Translations under genes and position numbers: made by a program | Notes under the pieces: generated by a model | What the model saw: the letters and a program-made list of their open reading frames with translations, nothing else | Databases searched by the model: none | Told to the model about the DNA's origin: nothing | Shown here: in pieces, positions 57,229-64,000 of the stretch | Position numbering within the stretch: position 1 is the first letter of the stretch | Layout: the number at the start of each line of letters is the position of its first letter | From: Rhizobium etli_C | GTDB taxonomy: Bacteria; Pseudomonadota; Alphaproteobacteria; Rhizobiales; Rhizobiaceae | NCBI RefSeq assembly: GCF_014198605.1 | Contig: NZ_JACIHU010000005.1 | Length of the DNA: 64,000 bases | Reading direction: 5' to 3' (one strand)

Positions 57229-58083
57229 TCATGCCGACCTCAGCCCCCTCACCTTTTGCAGAATATCGTCCGAAAGTGCGGCGACCAGTGCCTGATCGGC
57301 GCCCTTGCGCGGCACGAGCACGAATTCCACGTCCTCCAGCGCCGGCAGTCTTCCAGCAGCGATCTCTTTCAGCCCCGAGGGCGCCATGCTGCGCGGCTGC
57401 ACCAGCACGCCCATCCCGGCCCGCGTCGCCGCCGTCAGCCCGCTGAGACTGCCGCAAGTGCAGACGATCCGCCACGGCACGCCGTTGCGCCCGAGCGCTT
57501 CCAGGGCGATCGCCCGTGTCACGCTCGGTGGTGGGAAAGCAATCAGCGGCAGTGGCCCGGCGGCCAGCAGCCGCTCAGGATCACGCGCCAGCCAGACGAG
57601 CGGCTCGCGATAGACGAGCTTCCCGCGTGCGTCACCGAGCCGGCGCTTGGCAAGCACCAGATCGATGTCGCCATTGTCCTGCATCTCGTAGAGGACGCCG
57701 GAGAGCGCCACGGTGAGTTCCAGGTCGACGGACGGGTGCGACCGAACGAAATCCTCCAGCACCGCCGGCAGCTGGCTGGTGACGAAATCCTCCGAGACGC
57801 CAAGCCGCAGGCTGCCGCGCAGACTGTTGCTCTTAAACAGCGACTGCACCTGCCCCTCGATCGAAAGCATGGCCCGCGCATGCGTCAGCAGCGCTTCGCC
57901 ATCGCCGGTCAGCATGACCTTGTGCGTGTTGCGCGCCAGAAGCTTGCGACCGAGCGTCGCCTCCAGCCGCTGAATATGCTGACTGACCGTCGATTGCCCG
58001 AGACCCAGCCTTTCTGCGGCGAGCGTGAAACTGCCCATCTGTTCGACAGCGACGAAACTGCGCAATTGCGAAAGGTCCAGCAT
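57229..58083 (-). CDS. LysR-family regulator
   Basis: The 284-residue protein starts MLDLSQLRSFVAVEQMGSFT with recognition helix LGQSTVSQHIQRLEATLGRK, followed by the standard effector-binding domain. It is divergent from a bile-acid-symporter-like permease 92 bases away, which is its most likely target; the palindrome TATCTTGATA lies between the two. The open frame reaching 58146 would add residues not seen in the family. Confidence 0.92.
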   Translation of the reverse strand: MLDLSQLRSFVAVEQMGSFTLAAERLGLGQSTVSQHIQRLEATLGRKLLARNTHKVMLTGDGEALLTHARAMLSIEGQVQSLFKSNSLRGSLRLGVSEDFVTSQLPAVLEDFVRSHPSVDLELTVALSGVLYEMQDNGDIDLVLAKRRLGDARGKLVYREPLVWLARDPERLLAAGPLPLIAFPPPSVTRAIALEALGRNGVPWRIVCTCGSLSGLTAATRAGMGVLVQPRSMAPSGLKEIAAGRLPALEDVEFVLVPRKGADQALVAALSDDILQKVRGLRSA

Positions 58084-58175
58084 GACATCCAGTATCTTGA
58101 TAACTGTTATTTCTTGCATCCTGGATCCTAATGGAGGACAGAACAATATCTAATCTTGTTTTGCGCGAGACCGCC

Positions 58176-59180
58176 ATGCGCCGCTTTCTGCCCGATAGTT
58201 TCACCAGCCTGCTTGTCTGCACCGTCATCCTTGCCTCGCTGTTTCCGGCAAGCGGCCCCTTCGCGGCTTATTTCGGCATCGCCACCGATCTCGCCATCGC
58301 CGCCCTGTTCTTCCTGCATGGCGCTCGCCTCTCGCGTGATGTCGTCATCTCGGGCCTCCTGCATTGGCGCTTGCATCTCGTCATCCTGCTGACGACCTTC
58401 ATCATTTTCCCGCTGCTTGGCCTGGCGCTCGGCTTCATTCCGGACACGATCCTGCCGCAGCCGCTCTATCTCGGCATCCTCTTCCTCTGCGTGCTGCCGT
58501 CGACGGTGCAGTCATCCATCGCCTTCACCTCGATGGCCGGCGGCAACGTGCCTGCCGCCATCTGCTCGGCCTCCGCCTCGAATATTTTCGGCATGTTTCT
58601 GACGCCGCTGCTCGTCGGCCTGCTCTTTTCCGTCGGCGGCCATGGCGGCTTCTCCCTCGACGCGCTGCAGCAGATCCTGCTGCAACTGCTTGCCCCCTTC
58701 ATCGTCGGCCAGGTCCTGCAGCCCTGGATCGGCGACTGGATTCGCGCCAGGAGGAAGATTCTGATGCCCGTCGACCGCGGCTCGATCCTGATGGTCGTCT
58801 ATCTCGCCTTCTCGACGGCAGTCGTCGAAGGACTCTGGCATACCTTCTCGATCGCCGATATCGCCGTCGTCATCGTCGCCGACATCGTCCTTCTGGGGAT
58901 AGTGCTGGTGCTGACGATGTTCGGCAGCCGCCTGCTCGGCTTCGGCAAGGCCGACGAGATCACCATCACCTTCTGCGGATCCAAGAAGAGTCTCGCAAGC
59001 GGCGTGCCGATGGCAAACGTCATTTTTGCCGGCCAGTCGATCGGCGCGATCGTGCTTCCGCTGATGCTCTTCCACCAGATCCAGCTGATGGTCTGCGCGG
59101 TCATCGCCCAGAAATACGCCGCCGCCGCGGCCCGCCGCGCAACCGAACAGCAGATCAAGGATGCCGCCAGCCCCGCCTGA
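58176..59180 (+). CDS. Bile acid:sodium symporter-family (SBF-like) permease
   Basis: The 334-residue protein has about nine or ten membrane segments with the family pattern LHGARLSRDVVISGLLHWRL, PLYLGILFLCVLPSTVQSSI, FTSMAGGNVPAAICSASASN and FCGSKKSLASGVPMANVIFA. It resembles the YfeH-type branch rather than the arsenite exporter Acr3. The substrate is an organic anion, identity unknown. ATG 58176 starts the conserved MRRFLPDSFT; the frame is open 15 codons earlier. Divergent regulation by the neighbouring LysR protein is probable. Confidence 0.88.
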   Translation: MRRFLPDSFTSLLVCTVILASLFPASGPFAAYFGIATDLAIAALFFLHGARLSRDVVISGLLHWRLHLVILLTTFIIFPLLGLALGFIPDTILPQPLYLGILFLCVLPSTVQSSIAFTSMAGGNVPAAICSASASNIFGMFLTPLLVGLLFSVGGHGGFSLDALQQILLQLLAPFIVGQVLQPWIGDWIRARRKILMPVDRGSILMVVYLAFSTAVVEGLWHTFSIADIAVVIVADIVLLGIVLVLTMFGSRLLGFGKADEITITFCGSKKSLASGVPMANVIFAGQSIGAIVLPLMLFHQIQLMVCAVIAQKYAAAAARRATEQQIKDAASPA

Positions 59181-59201
59181 ACGGTAATAAAGCGAGCGCA
59201 A

Positions 59202-59231
59202 TAAAAAACGGCGCCCCAAGCGGAGCGCCGT
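59202..59231 (-). terminator. Rho-independent terminator of the hsp20 gene
   Basis: On the minus strand ACGGCGCTCC and GGGGCGCCGT pair (one T-G) around GCTT and are followed by TTTTTTAT. Confidence 0.85.
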
Positions 59232-59255
59232 CCATTTATCCGCACGGGATAACGA

Positions 59256-59726
59256 TCAGCTGTTGACGACCTGCGCCTCGATGGCCTTCGGAGCCTCGAC
59301 CGGCTCTGCGGCAATCGCGATCTTACGGGGCTTCATGGCCTCAGGAATATTGCGCAAAAGGTCGATGTGCAGCAGGCCGTTCTTCAGCGAAGCGGCGGTC
59401 ACTTCGACATGGTCGGCGAGCTGGAAGCGGCGCTCGAAAGCGCGCTTGGCAATGCCGCGATAGAGGAATTCGCCGCCTTCGGCGGTGTCCTCGTTCTTTT
59501 CACCCTTCACGGACAGCACATGGGCATGGGCCTCGATCGAAAGTTCGGTCTCGTCGAAACCGGCGACCGCCATGGTGATGCGATAGGTGTTTTCACCGGT
59601 GCGCTCGATATTATAGGGCGGATAGGTCTGCGCCTGCTCCGGCTGAGCAAGGCTGTCGAGCATGGTGAACAGCCGGTCGAAACCGACCGTCGAGCGATAA
59701 AGGGGAGAGAAGTCTACGTGACGCAT
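59256..59726 (-). CDS. Small heat-shock protein (Hsp20/IbpA-like)
   Basis: The 156-residue protein has the class A rhizobial sHsp N-terminus (DFSPLYRSTVGFDRLFTMLD), the alpha-crystallin domain (YPPYNIERTGENTYRITMAV, SVKGEKNED, LYRGIAKRAFERRFQLADHV, LKNGLLHIDL) and the C-terminal extension with IPEAMKPRKIAI. It holds unfolding proteins during heat stress. ATG 59726 has AGGAGG at five-base spacing, but that ribosome site is predicted to be buried in a ROSE-type hairpin. The open frame to 59903 covers the leader and is not translated. Confidence 0.95.
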   Translation of the reverse strand: MRHVDFSPLYRSTVGFDRLFTMLDSLAQPEQAQTYPPYNIERTGENTYRITMAVAGFDETELSIEAHAHVLSVKGEKNEDTAEGGEFLYRGIAKRAFERRFQLADHVEVTAASLKNGLLHIDLLRNIPEAMKPRKIAIAAEPVEAPKAIEAQVVNS

Positions 59727-59827
59727 GATGTCCTCCTGTGGAAGCGACGTGTTGCGATAAAATGTCCCTGAAACCCCATATTTGGCGGCCCCGGGGACGG
59801 TTGCGCGGGCCCTTCTTGGCACCCGCA
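59727..59827 (-). promoter_or_regulatory. Predicted ROSE-type RNA thermometer in the hsp20 leader
   Basis: The roughly 100-base leader ends in a hairpin (59730-59748) in which GTCGCTTCC pairs with GGAGGAC, hiding the Shine-Dalgarno AGGAGG at 59732-59737. The anti-SD strand contains TCGCT, the UYGCU signature of ROSE elements, with its G left unpaired opposite the SD as in known thermometers. An upstream hairpin pairs GTCCC with GGGAC. Rhizobial sHsp genes are the classic ROSE targets. The prediction is by hand pairing. Confidence 0.75.
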
Positions 59828-59833
59828 GCAAGG

Positions 59834-59862
59834 AGATGGTGATGGAATTTGCGGAGTTCAAG
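59834..59862 (-). promoter_or_regulatory. Candidate RpoH (sigma-32) promoter of hsp20
   Basis: On the minus strand CTTGAA (59862-59857) and CCATCT (59839-59834) are 17 bases apart. CTTGAA matches the alphaproteobacterial RpoH -35 element; the -10 is an imperfect match. Transcription would begin near 59827, giving a leader of the length expected for a ROSE element. Confidence 0.5.
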
Positions 59863-60150
59863 ACCTTTTCGGAAACGCCGTGAACGGCCCGTGAACCCCG
59901 CATGAACGGCCGGTTCGGAACGCATTCAGACGCAAGCGCCTAGAGATAGCAGCGTCGGGTAAATCTGGTCCCGGCGGCTGAAGTGCATCGTCCCTTCTTC
60001 TTCAGCCTCAACCTAGGCCGGCTGCGGGCACCCTCATGCTCCTGCCGGCCCTTTTCTCCCGCCGCTTTGCGGGCACCGCCGCTTTCCAAGCCGGGAGCCA
60101 TGCGCTATCCCTGATAGCGAAGCAGGCAGCAGCGGCGCATTGGCAAAGTC

Positions 60151-61125
60151 ATGGATCAGGTTCTCTATTCGACGCCCGACAATCCCGCCCCGGAAAACCG
60201 CACGGAAGGGTATTTTGAAACCCATGACGGCCACCGGCTGCGTTACGCCGTCTTTCGCTCCGGCGCCCAGGTCGCCAGGGGCACGGTGGTCATTCTCCAT
60301 GGCCGCAACGAATATATCGAAAAGTACTTCGAGACCATCCGCGACCTGACGGCGAAAGGCCTCTGGGTCGCGACCTTCGATCTGCGCGGCCAGGGCGGCT
60401 CTCAGCGGCTGATGAAACGCCGCAATCACGGTCACATCCGCCGCTTTGCCGATTACGAGCACGATCTCGACACCTTCCTCGAAAAGGTGGTGCTGCCGGA
60501 TACGCGCCTGCCTTTCTACCTGCTCGCCCATTCCACCGGTGGGCTGATCGCGCTGTCGGCCGCCCCCTATCTCACCACCCGCATCGACCGCATGGTGCTG
60601 TCCGCTCCCTTCATCGGCCTGACCGGCCAGACGGCCTCGCCCCGTGTCATCCGTGCCCTTGCAGGCACGCTGACCGCTCTCGGCCTTGGTTTCCTGCCAT
60701 TGACCTCGAAATTGAAGGAGCCGGACTTCAGCCACAACCCGCTGACCTCGGACGAACAGCGCTTCGACCGCAACGTCGCGATGATGACGGCTCATCCGGA
60801 GCTGACGCTCGGTCCACCGACAGCCCGTTGGCTCACCGAGGCGTTCCGGACCATAGATCGGGTCACCTCACCCAACCATCTCTTTTCGATCACCATCCCG
60901 ACCATCGTCATCGCCCCGACGCGTGACGGCGTCGTTCCCTATACGGCGCAGGAGCGGCTCTCGCGCTATTTCCGCGCCGGCCAGTTGGTGCCGATCAACG
61001 GCGCCCGCCACGAAATCTTCCAGGAACGGGATATCTACCGCGCCGCCGCACTCGCCGCCTTCCATGCCTTCATTCCTGGCAGCGATGCCGAGGAAAACCG
61101 GGATGTCGCAGCCCTCGGCACGTGA
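60151..61125 (+). CDS. Alpha/beta hydrolase, lysophospholipase/monoglyceride-lipase type
   Basis: The 324-residue protein fits the Hydrolase_4 (PldB) group. It has oxyanion motif VVILHGRNEYIEKY, FDLRGQGGSQR, nucleophile elbow LAHSTGG with Ser128, acid in IVIAPTRDGVVPYTA and catalytic His in NGARHEIFQERD. No signal peptide is present, so it acts in the cytoplasm or on the inner membrane face. The 247 bases before it, after the hsp20 promoter region, show no other feature. Confidence 0.88.
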   Translation: MDQVLYSTPDNPAPENRTEGYFETHDGHRLRYAVFRSGAQVARGTVVILHGRNEYIEKYFETIRDLTAKGLWVATFDLRGQGGSQRLMKRRNHGHIRRFADYEHDLDTFLEKVVLPDTRLPFYLLAHSTGGLIALSAAPYLTTRIDRMVLSAPFIGLTGQTASPRVIRALAGTLTALGLGFLPLTSKLKEPDFSHNPLTSDEQRFDRNVAMMTAHPELTLGPPTARWLTEAFRTIDRVTSPNHLFSITIPTIVIAPTRDGVVPYTAQERLSRYFRAGQLVPINGARHEIFQERDIYRAAALAAFHAFIPGSDAEENRDVAALGT

Positions 61126-61172
61126 GCCGGATCAGGAACTGACCGGGGAATCAGCGGAAGCTGACCGGGGGA

Positions 61173-61946
61173 TCAGCGCTGCAGCACGGCGATCGCCTGC
61201 TCGTAGACCGCCCGGCTGCCGGCGGCGATGATCGAGCCGCCATTCTCCGGCCGGCCGCCGTCCCAGGTGGTGATAATGCCGCCCGCCCCCTCGATGACCG
61301 GAATGATGCCGCCGACATCATAGGGCTTCAGCCCGTTTTCGATGACGAGATCGATATGGCCGGCAGCAAGCAGCGCATAGGCATAGCAGTCGCAGCCGTA
61401 GCGGAAGAGCCGCACCTGGCTCTCGATCTCCCGATATTTCTCCATCTCCTCGCCGCCGAAGAGATGCGGCGAGGTGGTGAACAGAATGGCGTTCGAGAGC
61501 CGGTCGCACTGGCGCGTCACCAACCGCCGTTCGCCCTCCGGCCCGGTATAGATCGAACCGTTTTCGTCGGCGAAATAACGCTCGCCGGTAAAGGGTTGTT
61601 CGATCATGCCCATGATCGCCCGACCCTCCTTCTGCAGGCCGATCAGCGTGCCCCACACCGGCACGCCCGATATGAAGGCGCGGGTTCCGTCGATCGGATC
61701 GATCACCCAGACATAATCTCGGTCGAGCCCGACATTGCCGTGCTCCTCGCCGAGAATGCCGTGATCGGAGAAATTCTCCTCGATCAGCGCCCGGATAGCG
61801 TGCTCGGCGGCCCGGTCGCCTTCCGTCACCGGATCGAAGCCCGAGGAAAGCTTGTTGGTGACATCGAGGCCGGAGCGGAAGCGTGGCAGCGTCTCGGCGC
61901 GGGCGGCCTCCGCCAGACGATTGAAGAACGAACGGTCAGGAAGCAT
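61173..61946 (-). CDS. hisN: Inositol-monophosphatase-family phosphatase, probable histidinol-phosphatase
   Basis: The 257-residue Mg2+/Li+-sensitive phosphatase has the family motifs GILGEEHG (metal ligand Glu67), IDPIDGTRAFISGVP (Asp83 and Asp86) and KPYDVGGIIPVIEGAGG near the C-terminus. Within the family, the DPIDGTRAF variant followed by WGTLIGL fits HisN-type histidinol-phosphatases of alphaproteobacteria better than SuhB. ATG 61946 gives the expected N-terminus. The gene's upstream side faces the divergent MmgR RNA gene. Confidence 0.85.
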   Translation of the reverse strand: MLPDRSFFNRLAEAARAETLPRFRSGLDVTNKLSSGFDPVTEGDRAAEHAIRALIEENFSDHGILGEEHGNVGLDRDYVWVIDPIDGTRAFISGVPVWGTLIGLQKEGRAIMGMIEQPFTGERYFADENGSIYTGPEGERRLVTRQCDRLSNAILFTTSPHLFGGEEMEKYREIESQVRLFRYGCDCYAYALLAAGHIDLVIENGLKPYDVGGIIPVIEGAGGIITTWDGGRPENGGSIIAAGSRAVYEQAIAVLQR

Positions 61947-62096
61947 GGTGGCACCATTTGGCTGGCGGGAACGGGGTTTCATAGCGAAACGTGACGGGAA
62001 TGCAAACGCCGCGGGCAATTTCGGACGAATTGCCCAAAGATATCGCAGCGCAATATATTGCTTGACATTTGTGCAATGCAATAGTAGCGTCGTCGG

Positions 62097-62176
62097 TACA
62101 GTCTTCTGACTGTAAATACCCTCCTTGGGTGTTTCCTCCCTAGACTTAGCCGCGCTGACCAGCGCGGTTCTTTTTT
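62097..62176 (+). ncRNA. mmgR: MmgR (alpha-r8 / suhB-family) small RNA
   Basis: A roughly 80-base transcription unit is visible. TTGACA lies at 62062-62067 with TAGCGT 17 bases on. Then come hairpin one ACAGTC-TTCT-GACTGT (62098-62113), the signature ACCCTCCTTGGGT forming hairpin two (62118-62130), a single-stranded TTTCCTCCC anti-Shine-Dalgarno stretch, and a terminator CCGCGCTG-ACC-AGCGCGG followed by TTCTTTTTT. I recognise this as the suhB Rfam family, known as MmgR in Sinorhizobium, where it limits polyhydroxybutyrate granules. The unpaired CCUCCC boxes suggest base-pairing with ribosome sites of target messages. Confidence 0.88.
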
Positions 62177-62229
62177 GGCCTTCTCGGAAAGACGACGGCC
62201 ACACGAATATCGCCAAATTGAAAAGAAGA

Positions 62230-63111
62230 TTATTCGGCGGCCAGCGCCCGGTCGCCGGCGAACTTTTCGACGTAATCGGCCATCTGCTGCATGAAGGCCG
62301 TCACGGCCTCGGCCACCGCGGCAAAATCCTCGCGCTTCTCCAGCGTCACCTCGTCGACATAGATCGCCCGGTTCACCTCGATCTGCAATGCATGCAGGCC
62401 GCGCGAGGGGCGGCCGTAATGTTCAGTGATGAAACCGCCGGCATAGGGCTTGTTGCGGATCGCCGCGAAGCCCATTTCCTCGAGGATGGCGATGGCGGCG
62501 CGCGAAAGTTCGGCCGAAGCGCTGGTGCCGTAACGATCGCCGATGATAAAATCGGGCCGTCCTGTGCAGCCGGCGACGCGCACATTGCCGGGCATCGAGT
62601 GGCAATCGATCAGCACGCCGAAGCCGAACTGCACATGGGTACGGGCGATCAGCCGGCGCAGCGCCGCATGGTAAGGCTTGTAGACCGCCTCGACCCGATC
62701 CAGCCCCTCCTGCACCGGCAGGCGCCGCGCATAGATTTCCATGTTCTCGGCGACGATGCGCGGAATGGTGCCGAGCCCCCCGGCGACCCTCAGCGAGTTG
62801 ACATTGGCATAGGGGGGCAACAGCCCGTCGAACATCCTGGGATCAAGCTCGTAGGGCTCGCGGTTGACGTCGAGATAGGCGCGCGGAAAGTTGGCGGCGA
62901 GAAGCGGTGCGCCGAGGGTGACGGCCGAACCGAAGAGCTCATCGACATAGTGATCCTCGGAACGGCGGATGGCGATGCCTTCGAGCCTCGACTGGGCGAT
63001 GAATTCCGGTGGATAAATGCGGCCGCTATGGGGGGAGTTGTAGACGAAGGGAATGGTCTGCGACACGGGCTCATGGACTTCAAAAAGCTCGTATTCGCGG
63101 ATTTCCGGCAC
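62230..63111 (-). CDS. N-formylglutamate amidohydrolase family protein (second copy)
   Basis: The 293-residue zinc hydrolase shows the family features PFVYNSPHSGRIYPPEF, EDHYVDELFGSA, ANFPRAYLDVNREPYELDP, GFGVLIDCHSMPG and LHALQIEVNRAIY. It is closer to classical HutG than the copy at 18116-18925, but no other hut gene is in view. The start is GTG at 63111 (MPEIREYELFEVHEPVSQ). It is divergent from cpdR. Confidence 0.9.
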   Translation of the reverse strand: MPEIREYELFEVHEPVSQTIPFVYNSPHSGRIYPPEFIAQSRLEGIAIRRSEDHYVDELFGSAVTLGAPLLAANFPRAYLDVNREPYELDPRMFDGLLPPYANVNSLRVAGGLGTIPRIVAENMEIYARRLPVQEGLDRVEAVYKPYHAALRRLIARTHVQFGFGVLIDCHSMPGNVRVAGCTGRPDFIIGDRYGTSASAELSRAAIAILEEMGFAAIRNKPYAGGFITEHYGRPSRGLHALQIEVNRAIYVDEVTLEKREDFAAVAEAVTAFMQQMADYVEKFAGDRALAAE

Positions 63112-63298
63112 TTTCTGCCCTCTTTACCATGTCAAGAACTGACTGCTTCGGCCATGTTGCCAGTTGCCCGCCCTCAAGTCCATACTATGTAGAAGGGATG
63201 GCAATCACGCACAGGCAATTCACCGGTTGTTTACCGGGCAAAGACTAGTGTAAACGGCTGGCACCCACCCAAAACCTATTGATCAGCGGTCTGGATTG

Positions 63299-63661
63299 AT
63301 GACTCAGAAGATACTTCTCGCCGAAGACGACAACGACATGCGCCGCTTCTTGGTGAAAGCGCTGGAAAAGGCCGGTTACAAGGTCCTTTCCTATGATAAT
63401 GGCGCCAGCGCCTATGACCGGCTGCGCGAGGAGCCGTTTTCCCTGCTACTGACCGATATCGTCATGCCCGAGATGGACGGCATCGAACTGGCGCGCCGCG
63501 CCACCGAACTCGATCCCGACTTGAAGGTCATGTTCATCACCGGTTTTGCCGCCGTGGCGCTGAACCCTGATTCGAAGGCGCCGAAGGATGCCAAGGTCCT
63601 TTCCAAGCCCTTCCACCTGCGCGACCTCGTCGACGAGGTCAACAAAATGCTTGCCGCATAA
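63299..63661 (+). CDS. cpdR: Cell-cycle response regulator CpdR
   Basis: The 120-residue protein is a single receiver domain: ILLAEDDNDMRRFLVKALEK, phosphorylated Asp53 in LLLTDIVMPEMDG, MFITGFAAVAL and the switch lysine in VLSKPFHLRDLV. CpdR, phosphorylated through the CckA-ChpT relay, controls ClpXP-mediated destruction of cell-cycle regulators; unphosphorylated CpdR is the active adaptor. In Sinorhizobium CpdR1 is needed for normal bacteroid development. ATG 63299 follows a weak ribosome site. The tRNA-Val gene comes 84 bases after. Confidence 0.94.
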   Translation: MTQKILLAEDDNDMRRFLVKALEKAGYKVLSYDNGASAYDRLREEPFSLLLTDIVMPEMDGIELARRATELDPDLKVMFITGFAAVALNPDSKAPKDAKVLSKPFHLRDLVDEVNKMLAA

Positions 63662-63745
63662 GGCTTGTCTGGCGGTGCGTCACAAAACTGCAAAAAGCCT
63701 ATTGACGGCTCCAAAGGTTTTGTGATCTATGCGCCGCCATCGGAT

Positions 63746-63820
<75 letters not shown>

Positions 63821-63840
63821 TCCAGATTGCTTGACCTAGA

Positions 63841-63870
63841 AGGCCTTTCGAGAAATCGAGAGGCCTTTTT
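63841..63870 (+). terminator. Terminator after tRNA-Val
   Basis: AGGCCTTTCGA and TCGAGAGGCCT pair (one T-G) around a GAAA tetraloop, followed by TTTT. Confidence 0.85.
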
Positions 63871-63920
63871 ACATCGCGGCTCGCGGGTGTGATACACCTG
63901 CCCCAGTAGGAGTTTCAGAC

Positions 63921-64000
63921 TTGGCTCAGGTCATCAAACGACGCAAAACTCTTGTGGTTTCCAACGACAAGATTTCCCTCGCAAAAGGTATCAGCCTTCC
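63921..64000 (+). CDS. Start of a gene cut by the window edge
   Basis: A frame opens at TTG 63921 (MAQVIKRRKTLVVSNDKIS...) with AGGAG eight bases upstream and stays open to the window end, 26 codons. The residues are basic and not recognisable. Its position directly after a tRNA gene and terminator allows either an ordinary chromosomal gene or the integrase of an integrated element; the sequence is too short to choose. Confidence 0.35.
   Translation, partial: MAQVIKRRKTLVVSNDKISLAKGISL

Overview
The window looks like ordinary chromosome from an alphaproteobacterium of the Rhizobiaceae, most likely the genus Rhizobium (R. etli / R. leguminosarum type). The basis is the high GC with strong GC3 bias and a set of lineage-typical genes: GapR, DUF1244, CpdR, an Omp10-like lipoprotein, homospermidine synthase, a zinc-free L36, and the MmgR (suhB-family) small RNA. 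Dispersed palindromic elements of the rhizobial RIME type are also present. I see no insertion sequence, prophage, CRISPR array or plasmid replication gene. Gene assignments rest on protein family recognition by eye; no database search was run.

Layout. 1-2.6 kb: the end of a chemotaxis-like cluster (CheY receiver, STAS protein, and a divergent soluble receptor-like protein). 2.7-5.6 kb: Sel1-repeat protein with thiE, a TSUP permease and an ArsR regulator. 5.9-8.4 kb: purEK between two tiny YdcH-like proteins, then rpmJ. 8.5-13.3 kb: TPR protein, alpha/beta hydrolase, gamma-glutamyltransferase, threonine dehydratase-like enzyme. 13.3-15.9 kb: LysR, tautomerase, DUF4865, LysE exporter. 16-19.6 kb: pyk-DUF1036 on one strand; N-formylglutamate amidohydrolase, DUF1244 and gapR on the other. 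19.8-23.3 kb: DUF882 peptidase-like protein and an NtrC-type regulator. 23.5-29.3 kb: M3 peptidase, the pabB/pabC folate pair, YciI, homospermidine synthase. 29.5-37.8 kb: envelope genes (Omp10-like lipoprotein, 5'-nucleotidase with LysM, qmcA/nfeD, kdsD, beta-barrel protein) plus hemH. 38-45.3 kb: a LysR-controlled catabolic locus with two dimethylglycine/sarcosine dehydrogenase-like flavoproteins and a Rieske oxygenase. 45.4-49 kb: galU, lytic transglycosylase, an SGNH-fold protein. 49.2-55.6 kb: gltD and gltB. 56-61.1 kb: threonine aldolase, LysR plus bile-acid-symporter-like permease, Hsp20 with a predicted RNA thermometer, alpha/beta hydrolase. 61.2-64 kb: hisN-like phosphatase, MmgR sRNA, a second N-formylglutamate amidohydrolase, cpdR, tRNA-Val, and the start of a gene cut by the window edge.

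How the genes work together. Most are housekeeping: purine, thiamine, folate, haem, glutamate, polyamine and envelope biogenesis. Two cell-cycle-linked proteins (GapR, CpdR) are present. The one coherent accessory pathway is the 38-45 kb locus, which reads as oxidative N-demethylation of a methylated amine or betaine, with GcvT-like domains passing the one-carbon unit to tetrahydrofolate. The items most worth a second look are the predicted ROSE-type thermometer before hsp20, the MmgR gene, the SGNH-fold protein lacking both the nucleophile serine and the catalytic histidine, and the tautomerase whose natural stop appears to have been lost at a G-run. The 5'-nucleotidase with a LysM tail and the degenerate soluble chemoreceptor are also of interest.
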